Positions 24,840 through 34,009 are shown, counted from the stretch's first letter. The stretch is DNA of 64,000 nucleotides from JALZEG01 sp046263255 (GCA_046263255.1 JBHELD010000030.1:1-64000), one strand, 5' to 3'. A program made the numbers and translations. Notes: generated from the sequence alone by a model not told the origin.

Positions 24840-25786
24840 GGTACGGCTCGATCCTCGAGACCATCGGGAACACGCCTCTCGTAGAGGTCCCCCATCTCAG
24901 CCCGGCCGAGAACGTCCGGCTGTGGGTCAAGCTCGAAGGCGAGAACCCGACCGGATCGCTCAAGGACCGCATCGCGCTCGCGCTGGTCCAGTCCGGGGAG
25001 GCGTCGGGCGACATGCACGCGGGCAAGACCTTGCTCGAGCCGACGTCGGGCAACACCGGGATCGCGCTCGCGATGGTGTGCGCGACGAGGGGTTATCGGT
25101 TCACCGCGGTGATGCCCGACAACGCGAGCGCGGAGCGCGTTCAGATGCTGCGCGCGTTCGGCGCCGACATCGTCTTCTCGCCGGGCGCCAAGGGCAGCAA
25201 CGGCGCCGTCGCGATGGCCCAGGAGATCGCCGCGGCCGACGACTCGTACTACATGCCGTTCCAGTACGGCAACCAGGCCAACGCCGACGCGCACTACCGC
25301 GGGACCGGACGCGAGATCGTCGAGGACCTGGCGGACGGGAACCTCAGGGCGTTCGTCGCCGGGCTCGGCACCGGCGGGACGCTGATGGGGGTCGGACGGC
25401 GCCTGCGCGAGCACGACCCGTCGATCAGGATCGTCGCCGCGGAGCCGAAGCTCGGCGAGACGGTCTACGGGCTGCGCTCCCTCGAGGAGGGGTACGTCCC
25501 GCCGCTGTTCGACCCCGACGCGATCGACGGCAAGGTCTTCTGCGCGGCGCGCGAGTCGATCCTGTGGACGCGGCAGCTGCTGAAGAGGGAGGGCATCTTC
25601 GCAGGGATCTCCGCGGGCGCCGTGATCTGGGTGGCGCAGAGGGTCGCCGAGCGCGTGTCGGCCGAAGGAGGCGGGGACGTCGTGTGCCTGCTAGCGGACG
25701 GCGGGTGGAAGTACCTCTCGACCGAGGCGTGGACGCAGGACATCGATACCGCCGAGAGCCAGGTCGAAGAAGTGCTCTGGTGGTAG
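24836..25786 (+). CDS. cysM: O-phosphoserine/CysO-dependent cysteine synthase CysM
   Basis: This is 316 residues from GTG 24836, overlapping the cysO stop. It is a fold-type II PLP enzyme: PLP lysine in NPTGSLKDR, TSGNTGIALAM, phosphate cup GTGGTLMG and a long C-terminal tail ending WW. Mycobacterial CysM uses O-phosphoserine and CysO-thiocarboxylate to make CysO-cysteine, and its flexible C-terminus enters the active site. Position right after cysO supports CysM rather than CysK. Confidence 0.93.
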   Translation: MRYGSILETIGNTPLVEVPHLSPAENVRLWVKLEGENPTGSLKDRIALALVQSGEASGDMHAGKTLLEPTSGNTGIALAMVCATRGYRFTAVMPDNASAERVQMLRAFGADIVFSPGAKGSNGAVAMAQEIAAADDSYYMPFQYGNQANADAHYRGTGREIVEDLADGNLRAFVAGLGTGGTLMGVGRRLREHDPSIRIVAAEPKLGETVYGLRSLEEGYVPPLFDPDAIDGKVFCAARESILWTRQLLKREGIFAGISAGAVIWVAQRVAERVSAEGGGDVVCLLADGGWKYLSTEAWTQDIDTAESQVEEVLWW

Positions 25787-26598
25787 CGGAAGGAGCCGAT
25801 CGGCCGATCGGGATGTTCGACTCCGGCGTCGGCGGCCTCACGGTCGCCCGCGCGGTGATCGACCTCCTGCCCCACGAGGACCTCGTGTACTTCGGGGACT
25901 CGGCCCGCTGCCCCTACGGCCCCCGCAGCGCGCAGGAGGTGCGCAGGTTCACGTTCGAGATCATGGACCTCCTCGTCGCCGAGGACGTCAAGCTCGTCGT
26001 CATCGCGTGCAACACGTCGGCGTCCAACGCGCTCGCGGAGGCGCGCCACCGCTACGACGTCCCCGTGATCGGCGTTATCGAGCCCGCGGTCCGCAGCGCG
26101 ATCGCCGCGACGCGGAACCGGCGCATCGGGTTGATCGGGACCGAGGCCACGGTCAGGTCGAACGCGTACGACGACGCGGTGGCTGCCACGAAGGCCAACG
26201 TCTCGCTCGTCAGCCGCGCGTGCCCGCGCTTCGTAGAGTTCGTGGAGAGAGGGGACCAGGCCTCGGACGAGCTGCTCGGAGTCGCTCACGAGTACCTGGA
26301 CCCGCTGAAGGAGCAGGGCGTGGACACGCTGATCCTGGGCTGCACGCACTATCCGTTGCTCTCGGGGATGATCCACTACGTCATGGGAGAGGAAGTCGTC
26401 CTGGTGTCGAGCGCGGAGGTCGCGGCGGCGGACGTGTACGCGAAGCTCCGCGACGACGACCTGCTGAAGCCGGACACCGCGCTCGGGGAGCACCGCTTCA
26501 TCGTGTCCAGCGAGGAGGGGATCTCGAGCGAGCTCGGGACGCGCTTCCTCGGGCCCGAGTTCCAGAAGGTCGAGTACCGGCCGTGGGGCCGCGGGTGA
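25780..26598 (+). CDS. murI: Glutamate racemase
   Basis: This is 272 residues from GTG 25780, overlapping cysM by 7 bases; a later ATG would remove the catalytic N-terminus. Racemase motifs are IGMFDSGVGGLTVA, YFGDSARCPYG, VIACNTSASNA (first catalytic Cys) and LILGCTHYPLL (second catalytic Cys). It makes D-glutamate for peptidoglycan. The next gene overlaps by 4 bases (GTGA). Confidence 0.95.
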   Translation: MVAEGADRPIGMFDSGVGGLTVARAVIDLLPHEDLVYFGDSARCPYGPRSAQEVRRFTFEIMDLLVAEDVKLVVIACNTSASNALAEARHRYDVPVIGVIEPAVRSAIAATRNRRIGLIGTEATVRSNAYDDAVAATKANVSLVSRACPRFVEFVERGDQASDELLGVAHEYLDPLKEQGVDTLILGCTHYPLLSGMIHYVMGEEVVLVSSAEVAAADVYAKLRDDDLLKPDTALGEHRFIVSSEEGISSELGTRFLGPEFQKVEYRPWGRG

Positions 26599-27338
26599 CG
26601 ACGAGATTGACGGTGCTGGGCAGCTCGGCGCGCTTCGCCACGCCCGAGCGCGCCTGCTCCGGCTACCTCGTCGATCTCGACGGCCACAAGGTGTGGCTCG
26701 ACGCGGGCGCGGGGGCGTGGCAGAACCTGCTGCGGCACTGCCGGTTCGAGGACCTCGAGGGCGTCGTGCTGACGCACCGCCATCCCGACCACGTCACCGA
26801 CGTCTTCCAGCTCCGGCACGCGCTGCTGTTCGGCCCCCGCGGCCGCCTCCCGGACCTCCCGTTGTGGGCGCCGGCCGAGACGATCGAGTCGCTCAGCGCG
26901 TACGACGACCTCTCCGACGGGTTCGACACCCACGCGGTCGACGGAGGGACGAGCATGACGTTCGCCGGCGCGACGTTCCGCTTCGTGTCGATGGCGCACC
27001 CCCCCGATACGGTCGGGGTGCGCATCGAGTCGCGCGACGGCGTCGTCGCCTACTCCGCGGACTCGGGCGAGGGCGCGGACTTCGCCGCCCTCGCCGGAGA
27101 CGCCGATCTCTTCGTCTGCGAGGCCTCGAACCAGGACTCCGACGAGCTGTGGGAGGGGCATCTCAGGGCCGCGCAGGCAGGGCGGGTCGCGCGCGAGGCG
27201 GGAGCACGGAGGCTCGTGCTGACGCACCTCCCCGTGGGAAGGGACCTCGAGCGGTCGCTCGCGGAGGCGCGGCGGGAGGCCGGCGACGTCCCCGTCGAGC
27301 TCGCCGCCGACGGCGCGGTCTACGAGGTGGCGCCGTGA
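26595..27338 (+). CDS. Metallo-beta-lactamase fold hydrolase (Rv1339-like)
   Basis: This is 247 residues from GTG 26595 (4-base overlap with murI). The MBL metal motif is VLTHRHPDHVTD, with VAYSADSGEG and VLTHLPVGRD supplying later ligands. The position between murI and rph equals mycobacterial Rv1339, reported as an atypical cyclic-nucleotide phosphodiesterase. That activity is inferred here from synteny, not seen directly. Confidence 0.85.
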   Translation: MTTRLTVLGSSARFATPERACSGYLVDLDGHKVWLDAGAGAWQNLLRHCRFEDLEGVVLTHRHPDHVTDVFQLRHALLFGPRGRLPDLPLWAPAETIESLSAYDDLSDGFDTHAVDGGTSMTFAGATFRFVSMAHPPDTVGVRIESRDGVVAYSADSGEGADFAALAGDADLFVCEASNQDSDELWEGHLRAAQAGRVAREAGARRLVLTHLPVGRDLERSLAEARREAGDVPVELAADGAVYEVAP

Positions 27339-28066
27339 ACCGCATCGACGGCCGCGCGCCGGACGAGCTGCGCCCGGTGGCGATGCAGCTCGGGTTCATG
27401 CCGTATGCCGAAGGGTCCTGCCTGGTGGAGATGGGCGAGACCAAGGTGATCTGCACCGCGACCGTGGAGCAGTCGGTGCCGCGGTGGATGCAGGGACGCG
27501 GCAAGGGGTGGGTCACCGCCGAGTACTCGATGCTCCCGCGGGCGACGACCGAGCGCGTGCCGCGAGAGGTGAACAAGGGCCGCCCGTCGGGGCGGACGCA
27601 GGAGATCCAGCGACTGATCGGGCGGTCGCTGCGCGCCGTGACGGACATGGACGTGCTCGGGGAGAGGACGGTGTGGCTCGACTGCGACGTGCTGAGGGCC
27701 GACGGCGGGACGCGCACCGCGTCGATCACCGGCGCGTTCGTCGCGCTGGCGGAGGCGTTTCGCTGGCTCGAGGAGCAGGAGCTCGTGGCATCGTCGCCGG
27801 TGGTCGACTCCGTGTCGGCGATCAGCGTCGGGATCGTCGACGGCACCCCCTGCCTCGACCTCAACTACGCCGAGGACTCGACCGCGCAGGTGGACATGAA
27901 CGTCGTGATGACCGGCGGCGGGAGGATCGTCGAGGTGCAGGGGACCGCGGAGCAGGGGGCGTTCGACAGGTCCGAGCTCGACCGCCTGCTGGACCTCGCG
28001 ACGAGCGGGATCGCGGAGCTGACGGCTCGGCAGCAGCGCGCGCTGGGAGCCCCGGCCGCGGAGTGA
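27335..28066 (+). CDS. rph: Ribonuclease PH
   Basis: This is 243 residues from GTG 27335 (4-base overlap). RNase PH motifs are DGRAPDELRPV, GSCLVEMGETKVICTATVE, GKGWVTAEYSMLPRAT, GRTQEIQRLIGRSLRA and LDLNYAEDSTAQVDMNVV. It trims tRNA 3' ends using phosphate. The rph-rdgB pair is widespread. Confidence 0.96.
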   Translation: MNRIDGRAPDELRPVAMQLGFMPYAEGSCLVEMGETKVICTATVEQSVPRWMQGRGKGWVTAEYSMLPRATTERVPREVNKGRPSGRTQEIQRLIGRSLRAVTDMDVLGERTVWLDCDVLRADGGTRTASITGAFVALAEAFRWLEEQELVASSPVVDSVSAISVGIVDGTPCLDLNYAEDSTAQVDMNVVMTGGGRIVEVQGTAEQGAFDRSELDRLLDLATSGIAELTARQQRALGAPAAE

Positions 28067-28647
28067 AGGCCGTCCTCGCGTCGCGCAACCGCCACAAGGC
28101 CGAGCAGGTCGCGGTGTTGCTCCCGATCCTCGACCTGGTGCCGGTCGACGACGTCGCGCCCGGCCTCGACCTCGACGAGCCGTTCGACACGTTCGAGGCC
28201 AACGCGCTGGCGAAGGCGCGCGCGGTGGTGCGCGCAACGGGTCTGCCGGCGGTGGCGGACGACTCGGGCCTCGAGGTGGACGCCCTGGGAGGCAAGCCGG
28301 GGGTGTGGTCGGCGCGTTACGCGGGCGAGGACGCAACCGACGCCGCGAACAACGCGAAGCTGGTCGCGGCGCTGAGCGCCGTCCCGGAGGAGAGGCGGTC
28401 GTGCCGGTACCGGTGCATCGCCGTCTTCGTGGACCCGAGCGGGCGGGAGCTGGTCGCGTCGGGTTCCTGCGAGGGACGCGTCGTGTTGGAGGGCCGCGGG
28501 ACGCTGGGCTTCGGCTACGACCCGCACGTGGTGCCCGAGGGCGAGACGCGCACGATGGGGGAGATCCCGCTCCACGAGAAGCTGAGCTTCAGCCACCGGG
28601 GCCGCGCGTTCCGCGCGCTGGCGGCGATGCTCGCCGGCGCCCGATGA
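28063..28647 (+). CDS. rdgB: XTP/dITP pyrophosphatase (RdgB/HAM1)
   Basis: This is 194 residues from GTG 28063 (4-base overlap with rph). Family motifs are LASRNRHKAEQV, TFEANALAKARA, ADDSGLEVDALGG, GVWSARYAGE, GYDPHVVPEGETRTMGE and FSHRGRAFRAL. It removes inosine and xanthosine triphosphates from the nucleotide pool. The pdxH start overlaps its stop (ATGA). Confidence 0.95.
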   Translation: MKAVLASRNRHKAEQVAVLLPILDLVPVDDVAPGLDLDEPFDTFEANALAKARAVVRATGLPAVADDSGLEVDALGGKPGVWSARYAGEDATDAANNAKLVAALSAVPEERRSCRYRCIAVFVDPSGRELVASGSCEGRVVLEGRGTLGFGYDPHVVPEGETRTMGEIPLHEKLSFSHRGRAFRALAAMLAGAR

Positions 28648-29312
28648 GCGGGCCGTCCGAGTTCCCGGAGCTCAACGAGTCGATCGCGCGGCTGCGGCGC
28701 GACCACGGCGTCGCACCGCTTGAGCCGGACGATCTCGATCCCGACCCGATCGTGCAGTTCGGCCGTTGGATGGAGGAGGCGCTGACGGAGGGGCTCCTGC
28801 TCCCGAACACGATGACGCTCGCGACGGCGGCGCGCGAGGGCCGTCCGTCGGCGCGAATGCTCCTGCTGAAGGGGTTCGACCACCGCGGCTTCGTCTTCTA
28901 CACGAGCTACGAGAGTCGCAAGAGCCGCGAGCTGCTGGATAACCCGTATGCCGCTCTCGTCTTCCACTGGCAGCGCCTCGAGCGGCAGGTGCGGATCGAG
29001 GGCCGCGCCGAGAAGGTCGCGGAGGAGGAGTCCGACGAGTACTTCGCCACGCGTCCGCTCGAGAGCCGCCTCGGCGCGTGGGCGTCGCGGCAGAGCGCGC
29101 CGCTTGGGTCGCGGGAAGAGCTCGAGCGGCGCCTCGAGGAGCTCGAGCGGCAGCACGCCGGGATCGAGGTGCCGCGGCCCCCGCACTGGGGAGGCTGGCT
29201 CGTCCGGCCGGACGCGATCGAGCTCTGGCAGGGCCGCCCGAATCGCCTGCACGACCGCTTCCTCTACGAACGCAGCGGCGCGGGGTGGACGCGCGTCAGG
29301 CTGTCGCCCTAG
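28644..29312 (+). CDS. pdxH: Pyridoxamine/pyridoxine 5'-phosphate oxidase
   Basis: This is 222 residues from ATG 28644. FMN-binding and family motifs are PNTMTLATAAREGRPSAR, LLLKGFDHRGFVFYTSYESR, LVFHWQRLERQVRIEG, SRQSAPLGSREEL and the C-terminal WQGRPNRLHDR and GWTRVRLSP. It makes pyridoxal phosphate, which CysM in the same operon uses. It is the last gene of the run and ends 4 bases inside the convergent phosphatase gene. Confidence 0.95.
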   Translation: MSGPSEFPELNESIARLRRDHGVAPLEPDDLDPDPIVQFGRWMEEALTEGLLLPNTMTLATAAREGRPSARMLLLKGFDHRGFVFYTSYESRKSRELLDNPYAALVFHWQRLERQVRIEGRAEKVAEEESDEYFATRPLESRLGAWASRQSAPLGSREELERRLEELERQHAGIEVPRPPHWGGWLVRPDAIELWQGRPNRLHDRFLYERSGAGWTRVRLSP

Positions 29313-30094
29313 GCCCGCTGCAGCAGCTGCAGGATCTCGTCGTGCAGGACGCCGTTCGTGGTCACGCAGCCCCCTCGCCGCCACTCGTCGCCGTCGAGCC
29401 CGGTGATCCTGCCGCCGGCCTCGCGGACGATCGGTTCGAGCGCCGCGACGTCCCACACGGAGAGGTCCGGCTCGACCATCACGTGGGCCGCGCCGCGTGC
29501 GACGAGAGCGTGCCCCCAGAAGTCGCCGAAGCCGCGGCTGCGCCACGATCTGCGGAGGAGCTCGTCGAAACCGGCCGCGTGCGGCGTCGCGGCCCAGCTC
29601 GTCGCGTCGGCGAACAGCACGGTGGCCTCGCCGAGGTCGCCGCGGCGATCGACCGCGATCGGCTCGTCGTCGAGCCGCGCGCCCAGGCCGGCGGCCGCGT
29701 CGTACGTCTCGCCGAGCGCCGGCGCGTGCGCGACGCCGACGACGCTGTCCCCGTCGACGCGCAGCGCGACGAGCGTCGCCCACACCGGGATCCCGGCCAT
29801 GTAGTTGTTCGTCCCGTCGATCGGGTCGACGATCCAGGTCGGCGCGCCCTCGACGGCCGCGCCGCCGCCGGCCGCGGTCAGCCCCTCCTCCTCGCCGAGG
29901 ACGTTGTGGCCGGGAAAGGCGCGCGCGATGCGGAGCCGTATCTGGGCCTCGACCGCCCAGTCGGCCTCGGTGACCCACGTGCCGTCGTCCTTGCGCGTCG
30001 ACGAGAGCCGCTTCCGGAAGTGGCCGAGGGCGACCATCCCGCCCGCGCGGGCGAACTCGAGCGCCGCGGCGAGCTCGCCGGAGTAGTCGGTCAT
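29309..30094 (-). CDS. Inositol-monophosphatase family phosphatase, possible histidinol-phosphatase
   Basis: This is 261 residues. Metal-binding motifs are GEEEG, WIVDPIDGTNNY and SVWDVAALEPIVREAGG. The family includes inositol-1-phosphatase and actinobacterial HisN-type histidinol-phosphatases; residues visible here do not decide between them. It is cytoplasmic, and convergent with pdxH with a 4-base overlap. Confidence 0.88.
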   Translation of the reverse strand: MTDYSGELAAALEFARAGGMVALGHFRKRLSSTRKDDGTWVTEADWAVEAQIRLRIARAFPGHNVLGEEEGLTAAGGGAAVEGAPTWIVDPIDGTNNYMAGIPVWATLVALRVDGDSVVGVAHAPALGETYDAAAGLGARLDDEPIAVDRRGDLGEATVLFADATSWAATPHAAGFDELLRRSWRSRGFGDFWGHALVARGAAHVMVEPDLSVWDVAALEPIVREAGGRITGLDGDEWRRGGCVTTNGVLHDEILQLLQRA

Positions 30095-30131
30095 CGAACG
30101 ACCATAGTGCGGCCGCGCCGGCCTCGTTCGT

Positions 30132-30170
30132 GATGGGGGCGATGGTGCCGTGCGGAACCATCACCCCATC
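30132..30170. repeat. Dispersed intergenic palindrome, copy 1
   Basis: An imperfect palindrome whose arms are GATGGGGGCGATGGT and ACCATCACCCCATC. Copies 2 (39269-39309) and 3 (52610-52649) share the arms and part of the loop. All three lie between genes, here between the phosphatase gene and tRNA-Leu. Confidence 0.75.
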
Positions 30171-30243
30171 GGAAGCGAGGTCGCCCGCGCGCGCCACTGA
30201 GGTGAGCCGCGGGTGGGCCACGTCATCGCCCTCCGGACGGAAG

Positions 30244-30325
30244 TGCGAGAGGGGGGACTCGAACCCCCACGTCCGGAGACACCGGCACCTAAAGCCGGCG
30301 CGTCTGCCAATTCCGCCACTCTCGC
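30244..30325 (-). tRNA. tRNA-Leu (UAG)
   Basis: 82 bases. Acceptor GCGAGAG pairs with CTCTCGC; the D arm is GTGGCGGAATTGGCAGAC; anticodon stem CCGGC/GCCGG encloses loop TTTAGGT with anticodon TAG; a type II variable arm (TGTCTCCGGACG) and T arm GGGGGTTCGAGTCCCCC follow. CCA is not encoded. Confidence 0.95.
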
Positions 30326-30355
30326 GACGACGCGATGTTAGCGGGAGCCCGGAGC

Positions 30356-31747
30356 TCAGACGGCCGCGGCGGCCTTCGAGATGATCTCTATCGCTTCGTC
30401 GATCCGGCCCTCGTCGGTCCGGTGCGAGAGCACCGCCACGCGCACGTAGCGCTCGCCGGCGAGCTCCGTCGCCGAGACGTAGATGCGCTTGCTCGCGTTG
30501 ATCTCCTCCAGGAGCCGGTTCGTCGCGTCGTTGCCGCGGCGGCTCTTGAAGGCGACGAGCGAGAGCTGCGGCTCCCACGGGACGTCGAGGTCGCCGCAGT
30601 CGCGCAGCGCGTCGTAGACCTTGCGAGCGAGGTCGAGCTTCTCGTCGAGCGCCCTGCGGAACGCGCCGACGCCGTGGAGGTGCAGCGGCAGCCAGACGCG
30701 GAGCCCCCGGTAGTCGCGCGACAGCTCGGGGGAGTAGTCGGCGAAGTCGGGCAGGTCGGTCTCGCTCTGCGCGGGCAGGTACGAGGCGCCGCCGACGTGC
30801 GCGGCCTTCAGGTCGGAGCCGCGTCGCACGATGAGGCTCCCGGTCCCGTAGGGCAGGAACATCCCCTTGTGGGGGTCGAGAGTGACGGAGTCCGCGCGCT
30901 CGATCCCCCGGAACGCGTCCCGGCCTCGGTCGGTGAGCTGGAAGAAGCCGCCGTACGCGCCGTCGACGTGGAACCAGAGATCCTCCTCGGCGCATACCGA
31001 CGCGAGGTCGTCGAGCGGGTCGATCGCGCCGGTGTTGACGGTGCCGGCGGATCCGACGACGAGGAAGGGACGCTCGCCCCCGCGCTTGTCGCGCCGCACC
31101 CGGCGTCTGAGATCCTCCGGTTCGATCCTGAGCCGGTCGTCGCAGCGGATGCCGCGGAGCGCCGTCGGTGGGAAACCCGCGAGCCGCGCGCTCTTGGCGA
31201 TCGAGTGGTGGACGTGCTCGCTGACGTAGATCGTCCCGCTCAGGAAGTCCTCGGGCAGGCACGTCGTCCGCGCGGTGACGACGGCGGAGAAGTTCGCCAT
31301 CGACCCGCCCGACGTGAGGATCCCCTGTGACTCCGGCGGGAACGCGAAGAGGTCGCAGAGCCACCGCGCGACGTTAGCTTCGAGCCGCACGAGCGCGGGT
31401 GCCGGCGCGGCTAGGTTCACGAACCGGTTCGTGACGCACGCGACCATGTCGGCGAGCGCGGCGGAGAAAAGGCCTCCGCCGGGGATGTACGCGAGGTAGC
31501 CGGGGCCCGCGGTGTCGTAGGCCTTGGCCGCGGCGCGGCCGACGATCTCGAGCAGCTCGGAGAGCTCCTTCGGCTCTTCGGGCGGAGCGGCCCGCAGCGC
31601 TTCGGCCAGCTCGCCCGCGCCGTCGAGGTCGACCGCGGGGGCCGTCGCGCGCGCCGCGACGAAGTCGACGGCGAACCGCAGGGCCGCGGCGCCGGCCGCT
31701 TCCATCTCCGGGGCGGGGAAGTCGAAGCTCTCGTGAGGGATCGGCAC
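30356..31747 (-). CDS. PLP-dependent group II amino-acid decarboxylase
   Basis: This is 463 residues. Motifs of the aromatic-L-amino-acid/tyrosine decarboxylase group are GILTSGGSMANFSAVVTAR, YVSEHVHHSIAKSARLAG, DLWFHVDGAYGGF and DPHKGMF, where the Lys binds PLP. RDYRGLRVWLPLHLHG is typical of the group. It produces an amine from an amino acid; the substrate cannot be read from the sequence. The tRNA-Leu gene lies just downstream on the same strand. Confidence 0.88.
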   Translation of the reverse strand: MPIPHESFDFPAPEMEAAGAAALRFAVDFVAARATAPAVDLDGAGELAEALRAAPPEEPKELSELLEIVGRAAAKAYDTAGPGYLAYIPGGGLFSAALADMVACVTNRFVNLAAPAPALVRLEANVARWLCDLFAFPPESQGILTSGGSMANFSAVVTARTTCLPEDFLSGTIYVSEHVHHSIAKSARLAGFPPTALRGIRCDDRLRIEPEDLRRRVRRDKRGGERPFLVVGSAGTVNTGAIDPLDDLASVCAEEDLWFHVDGAYGGFFQLTDRGRDAFRGIERADSVTLDPHKGMFLPYGTGSLIVRRGSDLKAAHVGGASYLPAQSETDLPDFADYSPELSRDYRGLRVWLPLHLHGVGAFRRALDEKLDLARKVYDALRDCGDLDVPWEPQLSLVAFKSRRGNDATNRLLEEINASKRIYVSATELAGERYVRVAVLSHRTDEGRIDEAIEIISKAAAAV

Positions 31748-31892
31748 CTTCCGATGCTATGAGGCGGTGCGGGATCGGAGAGCCACGCCTGCCCCGGCCC
31801 TCCCGTAACCTCGGTAGTCGCCGCGCCGTTTACCGTCCGCGAGCGACGATCGGAGGGTCCGGCTCGGTAAGGGTCGAGTGAGAGGAGAGGGC

Positions 31893-32246
31893 GTGAAGGT
31901 GAGATCGGCAGTTGCGGCGCTCACGCTGGTGGCGCTCGTGGGGGGTGCGTGCGGAGGAGACGACGACGGGGGCGACTCCGGGGGAGGCGGCGCCGTGACG
32001 CTCACCGCGGCGGACTTCGCGTGGGACCCGGCCGACCCCTCGGTCGCGGCCGGCGGGTCGATCGAGGTCGTCAACGAGGACGACACGGAGCACAACCTGA
32101 CCGTCGAGGACGCAGGGATCGACGAGGACGTCGAGGCGGACGGGAGCGTGACGGTCGACCTCGCGGACGCGGAGCCGGGCACCTACGAATTCTTCTGTAA
32201 GTACCACCCCGACACCATGACGGGGACGCTCGAGGTCACCGAATAG
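31893..32246 (+). CDS. Cupredoxin lipoprotein (plastocyanin-like)
   Basis: This is 117 residues from GTG 31893 (AGAGGAGAGG just upstream; GTG 31878 is an alternative). A lipobox (LVALVGGAC) is followed by an acidic Gly-rich linker and a cupredoxin domain with type I copper ligands in EHNLTV (His) and CKYHPDTM (Cys, His, Met). It probably carries electrons at the outer membrane face. The multicopper oxidase gene 199 bases downstream is a likely redox partner. The gap between them has no convincing gene. Confidence 0.85.
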   Translation: MKVRSAVAALTLVALVGGACGGDDDGGDSGGGGAVTLTAADFAWDPADPSVAAGGSIEVVNEDDTEHNLTVEDAGIDEDVEADGSVTVDLADAEPGTYEFFCKYHPDTMTGTLEVTE

Positions 32247-32445
32247 CGCTCGGCGGTCGCGAAAGACGAGGAAGAGGATCAGCACCCCGGGGAGGAGGGC
32301 CGCGACGAGGGCCTCCGACGGGCGCTGGAGAGCGACCGGCTAGAGGCGGGCTGCCCTGCCTGCGCGCAGGAACGGACTTCCTCCGGGCGAACCTCACCCG
32401 TAGCCGAGGAGAGCCGGCGCGCCTGAGCGCGTCCCGGAGGAGCCG

Positions 32446-33861
32446 ATGCAGTCACGACGCGACTTCTTGAAGATGGCGGCGGCGGGGGGAGCCGCGCTCG
32501 CCCTGCCGCGGTCGCTGACCGGTGTCGCCCGCGCGGCCTCCGCGGTCGAGCCGTTCTCGGTCCCGCTGCGGATCCCCCCGGTGCTCGAGCCCGTCCGCCG
32601 GGCGGGGAACCGCGACTACTTCGAGACCACGATGCGTCGGGCGCGCGTGCGGATCCTGCCGGGGAAGCGGACGCCCGCGTGGACCTTCGACGGCAGCTTC
32701 CCGGGGCCTACCATCAAGGTCACGCGCGGGCGCGAGGCCGTCGTCCGCCGGTACAACCGCCTCGACGTGCCGGTGACGATCCACCTCCACGGCGGCCGCG
32801 TCCGGCCCTCTAGCGACGGGCAGCCGCTCGACCTCATCCGGCCCGGCGGCCACAAGGAGTACGTGTACCCGAACGAGCAGCCGGGCGCGACGCTCTGGTA
32901 CCACGACCACACGCACCACCGCACGTCGCGCAACAACTACATGGGCCTCAACGGGCTCTACGTGATCGAGGACCCGGACGACGAGCAGTTCAACCTGCCG
33001 AGCGGCGCCTACGACGTCCCGCTGATCCTGCAGGACCGGCGGTTCCGCCGGGACGGGTCTTTCCGGTTCAGGGACGACCACGACGACGTGCTAGGGCGGA
33101 CGTTCCTCGTCAACGGGCGGCCGGCGCCCTATCTGCGGGTGGCGAACCGCAAGTACCGGTTCCGGATCCTCAACGCGTCGAACTCCCGCGGGTACAACCT
33201 CGCCCTCGACACCGGGGAGCCGCTCGTGCAGATCGCGTCGGACGGGGGATTGCTCACCGCGCCCGCGCCGGCGGCGACGATCCCGCTGTGGACGGCGGAG
33301 CGCGCGGAGGTCGTCGTCGACTTCTCCCGCCATCCGGTCGGGACGCGTGTGATCCTCGGCGACCGGCAGGATCCGATGGACCCCGCGTCGCTCGTGCCCC
33401 TGGTCGCGTTCGACGTCGACCGCGAGGAGGAGGACGCCAGCGAGCTGCCGACGATGTTCCGGCCGATCGAGCGCATGCTGACCGGCGACGTCGAGCGGGA
33501 GTTCACCCTCGCGCGCAACTTCGAGACGCAGCAGTGGGAGATCAACGGGAAGACGTTCGACCCCGACCGGATCGACGTCCGGCCCCGGCTCGGCGACACC
33601 GAGATCTGGACGTTCGTCAACGAGTCGTCGGCGACGCACCCCATGCACCTGCACCTCGTCCGGTTCCAGGTGCTCGATCGCGACGGGCTTCCGCCGTCAC
33701 CGGGCGAGATGGGCTGGAAGGACACGGTTCTGGTCGCGGGGGCCGAGCGCGTCCGCGTGGCTACGACCTTCGAGGGTTACACCGGCCGCTACATGTTCCA
33801 TTGCCACAACCTCGCGCACGAGGACCACTCGATGATGGGGCAGATGAAGGTAGTGAGCTAG
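32446..33861 (+). CDS. Multicopper oxidase, Tat-exported
   Basis: This is 471 residues with ribosome site CGGAGGAG. A Tat-type signal (SRRDFLKMAAAGGAAL) is followed by three cupredoxin domains. All four copper motifs are present: HLHGG, WYHDHTHH, HPMHLHLV and HCHNLAHEDHSMM. That supplies the type 1, 2 and 3 sites, with Met as likely axial ligand. It resembles CotA/bilirubin oxidase-like enzymes. The substrate may be a phenolic, Mn(II) or Cu(I). Confidence 0.92.
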   Translation: MQSRRDFLKMAAAGGAALALPRSLTGVARAASAVEPFSVPLRIPPVLEPVRRAGNRDYFETTMRRARVRILPGKRTPAWTFDGSFPGPTIKVTRGREAVVRRYNRLDVPVTIHLHGGRVRPSSDGQPLDLIRPGGHKEYVYPNEQPGATLWYHDHTHHRTSRNNYMGLNGLYVIEDPDDEQFNLPSGAYDVPLILQDRRFRRDGSFRFRDDHDDVLGRTFLVNGRPAPYLRVANRKYRFRILNASNSRGYNLALDTGEPLVQIASDGGLLTAPAPAATIPLWTAERAEVVVDFSRHPVGTRVILGDRQDPMDPASLVPLVAFDVDREEEDASELPTMFRPIERMLTGDVEREFTLARNFETQQWEINGKTFDPDRIDVRPRLGDTEIWTFVNESSATHPMHLHLVRFQVLDRDGLPPSPGEMGWKDTVLVAGAERVRVATTFEGYTGRYMFHCHNLAHEDHSMMGQMKVVS

Positions 33862-33901
33862 CTCAGCTCCCGCTCCCGCGCGCGGCGGCGCGCCCGGGAC
33901 G

Positions 33902-34009
33902 TCAGAGGCAGTGCTTCCACTGGAGGAGCTGGGCGCAGGCGCCTGCCGGGGTGGCTCCGAAAGCCAGGGCGGCACAAACGACTGCGACGAGCGATGCGAT
34001 CCGGATCAC
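33902..34009 (-). CDS. 35-residue secreted peptide, candidate signal
   Basis: GTG 34009 is preceded at 6 bases by TAGGAGG. The product is a signal peptide (VIRIASLVAVVCAALAFG then ATPAGA) and an 11-residue remainder, CAQLLQWKHCL, with cysteines 9 positions apart that could form a disulfide ring. A weak lipobox reading (AGAC) is also possible. The gene is divergent from an HTH-TPR regulator with a palindrome between them, the layout of RRNPP-type peptide signalling in Firmicutes. A copper-binding peptide linked to the convergent multicopper oxidase is another option. Confidence 0.6.
   Translation of the reverse strand: MIRIASLVAVVCAALAFGATPAGACAQLLQWKHCL

Noticed and set aside
28515..31364. 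A 949-codon minus-strand frame spanning pdxH, the phosphatase, tRNA-Leu and the decarboxylase
   Set aside because: It crosses a tRNA gene and three real genes out of frame and carries no domain.
32247..32445. A membrane-helix-like stretch on the minus strand (ALVAALLPGVLILFLVFR)
   Set aside because: The frame has no start codon between an upstream TAG and the hydrophobic part, apart from an internal ATG, and it continues antisense into the cupredoxin gene.
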